This document shows, one piece after another, positions 35,801 to 41,810 of a stretch of 64,000 nt of DNA. Numbering within the stretch: the first letter of the stretch is position 1; every line of letters begins with the position of its first letter. The stretch spans positions 2,728,001 to 2,792,000 of the forward strand of contig OW051471.1 of the NCBI GenBank assembly GCA_932521025.1, given 5' to 3'. A model generated the notes under the pieces. The model saw nothing but the letters and a program-made list of their open reading frames with translations, was not told where the DNA came from and made no database searches. The translations under genes were made by a program, and so were the position numbers. Source of the stretch: Oscheius onirici. Its lineage: Eukaryota; Nematoda; Chromadorea; Rhabditida; Rhabditidae.

Positions 35801-36742
35801 ATTCGAGACCTGATCCTGCTATGCTTGGTTAGTTTTTGCCAAAAGTTAGTTTAGTTTTCGAAAAATTTCAGCGAGCTGCATCGAGAGGGACTCGCTGTAC
35901 ATTGTGATCAGTTGCGAGGCAGATATCCGCAGCATGGGATACCTTTTGGAGTGCAATTTCCGTAAGTTTTTGGGGTTTCGTAGAATGGGCAAAATGCAGT
36001 TTTGTCAAGTTGGAGAAAAGTACAAACGGGAAATATCACATCGCCTTGCCCTGTTTGGGTGATGTGTTTTTGATGAAACCTAAATAAAGTTTGGATGGAC
36101 AAAACCTTGACTTTCAGTAGTTACAGGCTAAACAGTATAACATAGCTGCAAACCCTAGATTTTATCCATGTAAGGGTCAAAGCGATCGGATACTTCTTTA
36201 AACTTTTTTTTATAGTTCAAAAATCGCTGACGCGATGACTGCAGCTTTCAGCGCTGTATGTAGTTTCGCAAATCGAGGAAACATAAAACATGCTCTACAA
36301 AGAAGGAAAGAGGCCGAAGGTTTTCTTGTTTCCAGCCCAGCTATAGGTCAGTAGTGGTTATTCCAGTAGTAGGACAGTCGACGTTGCTACGAAAAGATTT
36401 GCCGAAAATGGCACAGAAATGGAGCTCAAACGAAACAGGCAGCTTTAGAAAAGGCCACTTTTCAGACCTCATCGTAGTGTTCATTTGAATGCAGAAACCT
36501 CGACCATTGAAAAAGTTCTTCCATGCTGTCATTCAGCAACTTATGAAACATACAAAAAACATCGTTTTTCAGCCATCTACTCAGCCGAGTTCGTCCTGAT
36601 GGCTCTTCTGCGTCAGGAGATCCAGCCCCATGGCGACTACCGTCTCCAACATCCTCGTCAGATTCCCCGTCCTCAGATACGCCAGGCGCCACAGCCAGCC
36701 GTCCCAATAGGAGTCGAGCCTCCTCGAGTCGTTCGTGCCTAA
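5888..36742 (+). CDS. pis-1: PTIP/PAXIP1 homologue: Gln/Pro-rich N-terminus plus four BRCT repeats
   Basis: Twenty exons join in phase to 905 residues: 5888-5954, 7131-7283, 8771-8877, 8920-9006, 9929-10040, 13080-13306, 19069-19123, 32052-32126, 32176-32319, 32363-32476, 33137-33345, 33635-33915, 34040-34236, 34276-34384, 34613-34748, 34788-34956, 35576-35676, 35713-35827, 35872-35961, 36573-36742. Residues 1-380 are Gln/Pro/Met-rich and disordered. BRCT repeats lie at about 381-480, 485-615, 665-780 and 781-870; the last has FYITPNVEPS, LAGGKV, VISCEAD and YSAEFVLMALL, a close match to the final PTIP BRCT. Human PTIP also has an N-terminal BRCT pair, absent here. PTIP works with MLL3/4-type H3K4 methyltransferase and UTX complexes and in the DNA damage response. 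The 5.8 and 12.9 kb introns are unusually long for a worm gene. The C. elegans orthologue is called pis-1. Confidence 0.85.
6445..6510 (-). ncRNA. Candidate 21U-RNA locus
   Basis: Minus core ATGTTTCA ending 6504; YRNT with T at 6465 (39 nt). Confidence 0.4.
6532..6736. repeat. TA-flanked palindromic MITE
   Basis: Inverted ends AAGTCTGTTC and GAACAGACTT extend into arms of about 55 bp, with TA at 6530-6531 and 6737-6738. This is typical of Tc1/mariner-type MITEs. It lies in the first PTIP intron. Confidence 0.7.
7042..7106 (-). ncRNA. Candidate 21U-RNA locus
   Basis: Minus core TTGTTTCA ending 7100; YRNT with T at 7062 (38 nt). Confidence 0.4.
7468..7920. repeat. Interspersed repeat with central palindrome and tRNA-Glu-like tail
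   Basis: It begins with TCTACTACTAAAGCGCAATG, which recurs near 15402 and, diverged, near 56617. It continues through an inverted segment (about 7553-7750) shared with 17880-18150. It ends with a tRNA-Glu-like 3' half (ACCCGGGTTCGATTCC, about 7848-7863). Confidence 0.55.
8435..8501 (+). ncRNA. Candidate 21U-RNA locus
   Basis: Full core CTGTTTCA at 8435-8442; CGAT with its T at 8481, 39 nt past the core. Predicted 21U-RNA 8481-8501. Confidence 0.5.
9225..9460. repeat. GCGGAT-rich repeat
   Basis: Several copies of GCGGATGCGGAT-type sequence (about 9353-9441) face an inverted GCGGATTTGCCG near 9233. This is a low-complexity interspersed element in a PTIP intron. Confidence 0.45.
9584..9649 (+). 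ncRNA. Candidate 21U-RNA locus
   Basis: TTGTTTCA core ends 9590; CGTT with T at 9629 (39 nt). Predicted RNA 9629-9649. Confidence 0.4.
9809..9874 (+). ncRNA. Candidate 21U-RNA locus
   Basis: ATGTTTCA core ends 9815; TGAT with T at 9854 (39 nt). The core is followed by G and could be read as an acceptor, but no exon follows. Confidence 0.35.
11751..11816 (+). ncRNA. Candidate 21U-RNA locus
   Basis: TTGTTTCA core ends 11757; CGTT with T at 11796 (39 nt). Confidence 0.4.
11963..12030 (-). repeat. tRNA-like sequence (SINE-like or pseudogene)
   Basis: On the minus strand, AGCGA and TCGCT can pair as an acceptor-like end, and GGGTTCGATTC forms a good B box. The anticodon arm is poor, so I do not call a functional tRNA. 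Confidence 0.35.
12285..12350 (-). ncRNA. Candidate 21U-RNA locus
   Basis: Minus core ATGTTTCA ending 12344; YRNT with T at 12305 (39 nt). Confidence 0.4.
12539..12605 (+). ncRNA. Candidate 21U-RNA locus
   Basis: ATGTTTCA core ends 12545; CACT with T at 12585 (40 nt). Confidence 0.4.
13431..14087. repeat. Inverted-repeat element, copy 1
   Basis: The ends AATCTGGGTTTGTGAAAAAG and its reverse complement near 14066-14087 carry arms of roughly 150 bp, including GCGCACAAAGGTCAAATCC and its mirror. A related copy is at 16781-17493. Confidence 0.65.
14499..14560 (-). repeat. tRNA-like head within inverted repeat
   Basis: The minus strand carries ACCCGAGTTCGATCCCGCCC, a B-box-bearing tRNA 3' half. 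The mirror copy is at 16138-16200. Confidence 0.45.
14732..14798 (-). ncRNA. Candidate 21U-RNA locus
   Basis: Minus core TTGTTTCA ending 14792; YRNT with T at 14752 (40 nt). It lies inside the large inverted repeat, so it is less certain. Confidence 0.3.
15479..15990. repeat. GGGACAGTCTCATTATAG repeat, copy 1
   Basis: It starts TTAAAGGGACAGTCTCATTA and contains a palindrome whose arms carry TACCCCTAAAATGAGTAGTG (about 15609-15628) and its mirror (about 15789-15808). The same family is at 46176-46752. Confidence 0.6.
16138..16200 (+). repeat. tRNA-like head (SINE-like)
   Basis: ACCCGGGTTCGATCCCGCCC is followed by a tail with TTTTTGCTAAATTGTTTTGAG, the same tail type that follows the tRNA-like parts at 7830 and 18352. 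Confidence 0.45.
16781..17493. repeat. Inverted-repeat element, copy 2
   Basis: ATCTGGATCTGTGAAAAAGT at the left is mirrored by ACTTTTTCACAGATCCAGAT at 17474-17493. Several AAAAGAGAACAATA units lie inside both arms. Confidence 0.7.
17818..18186. repeat. Near-perfect palindrome, arms about 160 bp
   Basis: The left arm (17818-17980) and right arm (18017-18186) are inverted copies around a spacer of about 36 bp. Both carry GTTTTGCCATCAGAAAA-type sequence and CCAAATACGTCC-type sequence. A shorter diverged copy is at 7553-7750. Confidence 0.75.
18352..18412 (+). repeat. tRNA-Glu-like SINE head
   Basis: TTCACCCAGACGACCCGGGT followed by TCGACTCC resembles the anticodon arm, variable region and T arm of tRNA-Glu. 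It is truncated at the 5' side, so it is not a functional tRNA. Confidence 0.5.
19128..19192 (-). ncRNA. Candidate 21U-RNA locus
   Basis: Minus core TTGTTTCA ending 19186; YRNT with T at 19148 (38 nt). Confidence 0.4.
19441..19506 (-). ncRNA. Candidate 21U-RNA locus
   Basis: Minus core GTGTTTCA ending 19500; CACT with T at 19461 (39 nt). Confidence 0.4.
19896..19960 (-). ncRNA. Candidate 21U-RNA locus
   Basis: Minus core GTGTTTCA ending 19954; YRNT with T at 19916 (38 nt). Confidence 0.4.
20308..20435 (+). CDS. Possible alternative 3' exon of the PTIP gene
   Basis: After an acceptor CTCTCAG, a frame compatible with the donor at 19123 (phase 1) runs 42 codons to TAA. It starts CNQPSPYSYSDDSPPAKRIE and ends LMPAG. 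The composition looks coding and similar to the disordered PTIP N-terminus. If used, it would give a short isoform without BRCT repeats. There is no clear AATAAA directly downstream, so it may be chance. Confidence 0.25.
20822..20886 (-). ncRNA. Candidate 21U-RNA locus
   Basis: Minus core ATGTTTCA ending 20880; YRNT with T at 20842 (38 nt). Confidence 0.4.
21133..21350. repeat. TA-flanked palindromic MITE
   Basis: TGGTCTGTTC at the left is mirrored by GAACAGACCA at the right, with TA on each side. Arms of about 90 bp include GAGACCCACTTAGCACACCA and its mirror. Diverged relatives with GAGTATCCAAT and GGGTCTCGA lie near 25240-25290 and 56820-56865. Confidence 0.7.
22063..22129 (+). ncRNA. Candidate 21U-RNA locus
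   Basis: GTGTTTCA core ends 22069; CAGT with T at 22109 (40 nt). It overlaps the next candidate by a few bases. Confidence 0.35.
22126..22190 (+). ncRNA. Candidate 21U-RNA locus
   Basis: TTGTTTCA core ends 22132; CAAT with T at 22170 (38 nt). Confidence 0.4.
23272..23336 (+). ncRNA. Candidate 21U-RNA locus
   Basis: TTGTTTCA core ends 23278; TGGT with T at 23316 (38 nt). Confidence 0.4.
23381..23446 (+). ncRNA. Candidate 21U-RNA locus
   Basis: TTGTTTCA core ends 23387; CAGT with T at 23426 (39 nt), in an AT-rich context. Confidence 0.45.
24358..24422 (-). ncRNA. Candidate 21U-RNA locus
   Basis: Minus core TTGTTTCA ending 24416; CACT with T at 24378 (38 nt). Confidence 0.4.
24967..25032 (+). 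ncRNA. Candidate 21U-RNA locus
   Basis: ATGTTTCA core ends 24973; CATT with T at 25012 (39 nt). Confidence 0.4.
26524..26719 (+). CDS. Candidate alternative first exon (Lys/Arg-rich)
   Basis: An ATG opens 65 codons starting MKTQRKTARHTIPYKIEVV and ending QKMELN, followed by a strong donor (ATT|GTAAGT) in phase 1. That phase fits the PTIP exon at 32052, so it could start a BRCT-containing isoform. It also fits an acceptor at 27217 inside the neighbouring Ginger-like element. Upstream is CT-rich DNA with a CAGCTG site and an acceptor-like AACTCAG nine bases before the ATG. The protein segment is not recognised. Confidence 0.35.
27218..28190 (+). pseudogene. Decayed integrase/transposase C-terminal gene
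   Basis: Segments 27218-27308, 27390-27421 and 27468-27766 can be spliced in phase. A further open segment, 27952-28190, ends the reading frame. The last part has TGGQGHKHCNCNIKCDSNRC, then CKARNLLCNSRCH and CSNK, the Cys-rich tail typical of KRBA2/GIN-type integrase-derived proteins. The middle is very acidic (GEEHIEEELFHGPEEEYVED). I see no DDE catalytic core. The join between 27766 and 27952 is not supported by clean splice sites, so I call it broken. Confidence 0.45.
28534..29044. repeat. MITE nested in the Ginger-like element
   Basis: Arms carrying GCGAGACCAATT, CCCGTCACGATTAC and GCGGGTCCCGA are inverted at the two ends around a diverged core. A right-arm copy lies at 46796-46874 with CGGGACCCGCTGTAATCGTG. 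Confidence 0.6.
29850..29915 (-). ncRNA. Candidate 21U-RNA locus
   Basis: Minus core TTGTTTCA ending 29909; CAAT with T at 29870 (39 nt). Confidence 0.4.
30123..30192 (+). CDS. Candidate alternative first exon of the BRCT isoform
   Basis: An ATG opens 23 codons, MSSPEYVFKGIVYEFEETRD then LRL, ending at CTGG|GTGGGT in phase 1. That joins in frame to the PTIP exon at 32052 (next residues VYGNNPNQ). The 100 bases upstream are rich in TCTCTCGACTC-type sequence with no acceptor, which looks like a transcription start region. This would yield a protein with the second half of the Pro/Gln-rich region and all four BRCT repeats. Confidence 0.45.
30495..30560 (-). ncRNA. Candidate 21U-RNA locus
   Basis: Full minus core CTGTTTCA (30560 down to 30553); CACT with T at 30515 (38 nt). 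One of the best matches in the window. Confidence 0.5.
31597..31661 (+). ncRNA. Candidate 21U-RNA locus
   Basis: ATGTTTCA core ends 31603; CAAT with T at 31641 (38 nt). Confidence 0.4.
33050..33114 (+). ncRNA. Candidate 21U-RNA locus
   Basis: ATGTTTCA core ends 33056; TACT with T at 33094 (38 nt), just upstream of a PTIP exon. Confidence 0.4.
35107..35172 (-). ncRNA. Candidate 21U-RNA locus
   Basis: Minus core TTGTTTCA ending 35166; CGAT with T at 35127 (39 nt). Confidence 0.4.
35475..35541 (+). ncRNA. Candidate 21U-RNA locus
   Basis: TTGTTTCA core ends 35481; TGGT with T at 35521 (40 nt), in a PTIP intron. Confidence 0.35.
36486..36550 (-). ncRNA. Candidate 21U-RNA locus
   Basis: Minus core ATGTTTCA ending 36544; CAAT with T at 36506 (38 nt), in the last PTIP intron. 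Confidence 0.4.
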
Positions 36743-36788
36743 TTTTCTTCAGAACTGATTCTCTTTCTCCGTGCCCACGGGTCTTTCT

Positions 36789-36805
36789 AATAAATAGTAT
36801 TTATT
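36789..36805. terminator. Convergent poly(A) signals
   Basis: AATAAA on the plus strand (36789-36794) serves the PTIP gene, and TTTATT (36800-36805) is AATAAA on the minus strand for the facing elongase. The two stop codons are only 73 bp apart, so the 3' UTRs must overlap or be tiny. Confidence 0.65.
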
Positions 36806-36815
36806 GATGCTTTTT

Positions 36816-39600
36816 CTAATTCTTCTTCGTCTCCTCCTGGTGACGGATGTACTTCTTGCCGCCTTTGTTGTAATAAGACTCTCGGTAGAATTGGATCCAG
36901 AGGTAGAAGTAGGTCACGAGCATGAAGAGACCAATGGCCCAGCCCTTGAAAGACATGGCGTAGTCGCCGCCGAGGGCCGTAAGGAAACCGACGTGGAGCT
37001 GGGCGGCAATGGCGATGGAGAACTGAAAATAAATTGCTTCGAATTGTCATTGGCTGCTTGAGAATACTATTGATACTAACACCATCTTTGAAACAAGAAA
37101 TAAATTGAAAAGAACCAAAGGGAAAGCGACAGCCACACCTTCAGCACAAAAATGTTCTGCAAAGTCAATTTTGTCTCAACTTGTAAGCTATACAAAGAAA
37201 AAAGGTATTGGAAAGACAAGAACAGATGTAGAATTGTCGTAATATCCAAATTATGAAGTCATTTTAGCTGTAGCCGTTCCGTTACTAACGAAGAATTTGG
37301 AACAAAATAAATTGAATAACTTTTTGTATAATTCAGTAACCGTCATATACAACTTTTTGCTACTTGACAACTCTAAAATCCTGATGCTTAGAAAAAACCT
37401 GAAGAATCTGTAAATCAGGTACTCCGGATTATTTCCCCCTATCCCTCCAAGTTGAAACAATAAAAAATCGAACCTGAACCATCTGGGACGTGGTGATGAT
37501 TTGGGCGACCTGAGGCGGGACCTTTATCTTCAAAGAGCGGAGCATGTAGTATCCGTACATGGCAAAATGAATGATGTAGTTGGCCCAGACGACGTAGATT
37601 AGATGGGCATTTTGCTCGTGGAAGCAGACGAGGGCGTAGTAGCCAGTCAGGGCGTGGTGATACCTAAACATTTTTCGTGTTTCAAGCCGTGTGTTTTTGG
37701 GGAAACTGTGTTCGACGATGGTCGTTTTTGAGCCACAACAATAAGTAGTTTGGGGTAGACAACTATTGTAGGAATATATCTCGAAAGATACAGCCTTTCC
37801 GATGTTTCTTATCGAGTCTGCTGCTTCGTAAACGTTTTGTTTCACTGCGTTCGTATAACGGTAGAATATTTGAATAGTTTGCTGTTTTGACTGAAAAAAC
37901 TTGCCAATGAACAATGAGCACATTTTTGGGTAGGGACTTTTCTTAGAGCCGTTCGAAAGATTCAACGTGAACGTAATTCTGCATATTGATTCCCTTTTTT
38001 TTCCTTTTTGTCCTAAAATTATCTGATTCCTGAGTCATTACAATTATTTTTTTGCTTACCCAGTACAGAAGGTTCAGTGTTACCATTCCGTCTCGGTTCT
38101 TACACGATGTTTTTGAATCGTAAATATAATGTTGCCCCCTTGCTGCCGTATAGACCAGCAAGCGTGTGAGTGGAATGAACCACCATTTCAAGGAAAAAAA
38201 AAGTTCGAAGCGTTTTCATCAAACTATCTGTGCAACACTCGTTTTGTTTCAACTTTTTCGCTTCACTTTTGATAGGTATACTCGATGAATACTTGAAGAA
38301 AATATGACTCACCAATGCATGAACATCAGAGGTCTCTTTCTGATCGTAATGAAGATTGTATCGACCAGTTCAGGAATTTTTGAGAGGACCCAAAGAAGCA
38401 CCCAGTAGCCCGAAGTCTTGTCTGTGAAACACTCGGAAATGTGCAGATGGGGGTCTGAAAGTTTCTTATTTTCCTTTTATTCTGTTACTGAAACTTACAG
38501 GAGAATCCCTTGGTGAAGGCGACTTTCAAGAAGGTCGGGAAAGTGAAAAGAAAGCCGAGAAGAGAGAAAATGGACAGGATTCCGTTCCAGACGTTTAGAG
38601 CGGCTGAAAATTTATTAATTTTGCCCTGATCTAGTTTTCTTGAAGTCTAAGTTTATTTTGAAAGAGATAAGCTTATTAGGTCGCGCACTAACAATCCATC
38701 TGATATTTTACAGGAGTGATTCTTAGGCCAGTTGAATGCTACAGTGAAAAAACAAAAAGATTTCCTCTCAGCGGATTCGAACCCTGATCGCTCCAGCGTG
38801 AAATTTCCAAACCCACTGCGCCATCCGGACATTTTCAGTTTCGACATCATCCCAAAGTCAAAAATAGTTTTTCAAAAAAGCAAACTGTTCGTCATTCTGA
38901 GGCGATAATTATTGTATTTGACAACTTTTCTGTTGGATGCAACCCTGAAGAGTTATGGACAAAATTGTGTTTTGATCAAAACTTGGAACGTTCGCTATTC
39001 TCAGACGATGAGTTATCCAGGTCTCTTATATAGCCTATTAATTCGACCTCGGTGAAAGCTAAATTTAAAAAAAGATCAGTCGGTTTGCCTTTTTCTGGAA
39101 GAAGTTATAGGCACGAGGAAAATACTTAGTGCGCGACCTAATACAGTTTCAAAATGTTCAATGTTTCACTACCACGGTAAGAGAGCCCCAAAATTTTGAA
39201 ATTATTGGTAAGACAGGATTGGCAATAAAGTTTTTGAAATCCTCGACACTTTTCGGCTTTTTCGTATATAATGTTTTTCGCTTTACCAAGTGGGCTAATA
39301 CTGCAAGCATAGGTCACTGGGTCTTCGAAGAATTATCCATTTTCATTTTTCTCAAGTGGTTTTGCCTTTTCGCTTCATCAACGTAAACAAGAAAAAAAGA
39401 CCGCAAAACTTACTCTGTACAGCCGGAGAATCAATAGGTTTCCTGTCCCTCATAAAGTATTTGATCGAGAAGATTGTGGCCATGTAGACAAAGGCCAGCT
39501 TGATGGAAAAGCTCTCCAAGGAGCCACAATAGACTCGAGCCTTTTCGAAATCATACTCTCCGAAGAGTATCTCCCACGTAGAGGGAGCTGCCGTCGTCAT
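36816..39600 (-). CDS. elo-5: ELO-family very-long-chain fatty acid elongase (ELO-5-like)
   Basis: Exons, in minus order 39600-39414, 38603-38499, 38454-38313, 37663-37474 and 37022-36816, join in phase to 276 residues. The protein has several membrane spans. The elongase signature is present: FITIRKRPLMF, then the histidine box H-W-Y-H-H (residues MHWYHHALTG), then GYYMLRSLKIK and TTSQMVQ, and a Lys-rich C-terminus (GGKKYIRHQEETKKN) of ER-retrieval type. ELO proteins catalyse the condensing step of chain elongation with malonyl-CoA in the ER. The adjacent elongase is clearly ELO-6-like. In C. elegans elo-5 and elo-6 are neighbours needed for branched-chain C15iso/C17iso fatty acids, so I assign this one to elo-5 partly by context. 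Confidence 0.75.
37030..37095 (-). ncRNA. Candidate 21U-RNA locus
   Basis: Minus core TTGTTTCA ending 37089; CAAT with T at 37050 (39 nt), sense in an elo-5-like intron. Confidence 0.4.
37394..37459 (-). ncRNA. Candidate 21U-RNA locus
   Basis: Minus core TTGTTTCA ending 37453; YRNT with T at 37414 (39 nt). Confidence 0.4.
37678..37742 (+). ncRNA. Candidate 21U-RNA locus
   Basis: GTGTTTCA core ends 37684; TGGT with T at 37722 (38 nt), antisense in an elo-5-like intron. Confidence 0.4.
37838..37903 (+). ncRNA. Candidate 21U-RNA locus
   Basis: TTGTTTCA core ends 37844; TGCT with T at 37883 (39 nt), antisense in an elo-5-like intron. Confidence 0.4.
38757..38832 (-). repeat. tRNA-like sequence in elongase intron
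   Basis: The minus strand has an A-box-like ATGGCGCAGTGGG and B box GGTTCGAATCC at tRNA-like spacing, then a T-rich tail. The acceptor ends do not pair, so this is a tRNA-derived repeat. Confidence 0.45.
39162..39226 (+). ncRNA. Candidate 21U-RNA locus
   Basis: ATGTTTCA core ends 39168; TATT with T at 39206 (38 nt). Confidence 0.4.
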
Positions 39601-41810
39601 TCTAAATTTTTCGCTTTGCGGAAATGGTAAATGTTTTAAGTGAAGGGTAAAGGAAAGAGGAGATTGAGATTTTGATTGCAAGATCGAATACACGTCAAAA
39701 AAAATCGGTTATTACTGTTCAACAACAATGAGCCAACTGAACTGTAGAATCTGTTGTCACTAATAGGCGAGTTTGGAACAAAAACACCAAGTTTCTGCTC
39801 AGAGTAGTCGCAGCAAAAAAGTGATTAGATGGGATGTGGGCTTTTTATATTTGGTCTGTTGAAGAAAAAAATCTATATCTGCTAGGCGTGTGATTCTTTG
39901 TTGGCAGTCAATAGTTTCCTGCTACGAGGAGAAAACTTTGCAACTCGAATTTTGGGAAAATATTGCTTCACAATTCTAGTTTATCCGGAGACTAGTTGAA
40001 TGGAATGATCACAACTTTCACGCGAATATAATAAAAAATGAAATAAGAAAGAAACAAATATGGTAGGCAAATCCTTTTACTAACTCCCAAAGTTCAGTGA
40101 ATTCAAAAATATTGACCCAGACAGTTATCAGACCAGGAGACAAAGAGACCCGAGGAGAATGAGCCTGTATCTGAGCAACAAACGGTCATTTATAGTCACC
40201 CGAGAAGGTGACGGGTGTCGTCCGATTGGTGGGCCCAGTTCCCATGAAAGGCTCGTGTTCCGTAAAGTAGATAACTCCGCAACTCCTGCCTGCCGATGAA
40301 CACACAAACATCGCCTGATGGCAGGCGATCTGTGAATTCATTGCGAAAAGAGAAAACTTACGATGCACACGAAACATCAACAAATTCACAGGAGCTCTTT
40401 CAAGCTTCCACAAAGTTCTATATTTACAGTCGGAAATTACATTTCCCTCGGTACAAAGCGACAAAAAATGTTCAATTGATTCATTCGGAAACAGTATATT
40501 TCGTGGAGAGACCTTCCCGGAATCAGTTTGTAAAGAGCCCGGCTGATAACAAGAAAAATCACGGCAATCAGTGCTGGAAAGCAGAGAGATAGGAGGGTAG
40601 GAGAGAATCTGGTCACAAAGAACCTGGGAAACAGAGAGACAGAGGGTCAGGTGGTGAGGTCAACACTGGGAAAGACACCAATTGAGAGTCGTTTGCTTCT
40701 CTTTTACTCAAAAAAGGAAATTCAAGCGCTGGAAAAGAGCACTTTCAGTCTTCCCTTTTTTTAGTGTTTCTACAAGAACTGTACCGAATGTGGATTCAAG
40801 GAGTGCCCTCAGAACCGGTAAGACTGAGCACGGACGATGGTTGCTTCGCAAGTGGCGGATTCACAGGCTAGCTGTCCTGTTTGAGGTCTCTTTTCCAAAA
40901 CAAAACGTGTAAAAATATGGGTAGCTCTACTATTCGCAACGTCTGATTGTCAGCGATCTGTAATAAAAAGTAAAATCTTCTGACCTGGGAGAAGTGAAGA
41001 AGACGTCTACAGAATTATAGCTACTGACAGGAAAGCTGGATCTTCGAAGGTTGGCAATACTTCATCATTTTTTGGCTCGACTAGGCAGTTCTCTCCTCTC
41101 CCTTCCTGAAAGATAAAAAACGAAAAAGAGTAGAATCTTTCCCATTCCGAGACAAATTTTCAGTAGTTTCCACTAGGCTATCAGAGTTTTCGCGCCGGAA
41201 TCGAGATCTTTCAGTCTTCCCGAACTTAATAGGGTCTCCACAAGATATACCAAACACCGCTGTGGACTCGTGGAGGTGTCCTAGAAAGCCACTGTTGGGA
41301 AGACCGAGCATGACAACTACCCTCTCTCGAAGGTTGTCAGAACGTGGCGGATTCACGAACTGACGTCAAGATGGAGTCCATATTTGTGTGTTCCAAAAGA
41401 ACGATGTATTTGGGATGCTTGACGGTGTAACAAAGCAATTTGAGCTTGAATCGAATCTCACTGCTCACATGCACAGTGAACCCTTTTTAACTCGGATTCC
41501 TTTCTTTTTGTTTCACGAAAATGTCACATACAGGACTGTCTCAAAGTATGCATTCAATTGATGTAATCGTGACCTTTGCGAAATGTGTCTACTTATGACA
41601 CCATTTATTGCATCGTTATTTTTCTGGAAATGTCCAACTCTATAAGCATGTTTTTCAATGTTTCGCGGTTCTGCCAGATACTGAACCTTCCAAAAAGTTT
41701 TGCTTGTTCTTTGAGGTGAGAAAATATGAAAATTTGAGCGAATAATTTATTTTCGACCATACACGTAGCAAAATACAAAGCTTCTTCGATCCCTTTGATT
41801 CTCTGCCTAT
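39601..41810. other. Intergenic region between the two elongases
   Basis: This is the upstream region of the elo-5-like gene and the 3' flank of the elo-6-like gene (minus-strand AATAAA at 41746-41751). Two diverged direct repeats, about 40740-40880 and 41210-41370, share TTCAGTCTTCCC and GTGGCGGATTCAC. No exon is evident. Confidence 0.5.
41509..41574 (+). ncRNA. Candidate 21U-RNA locus
   Basis: TTGTTTCA core ends 41515; CATT with T at 41554 (39 nt), intergenic. Confidence 0.4.
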
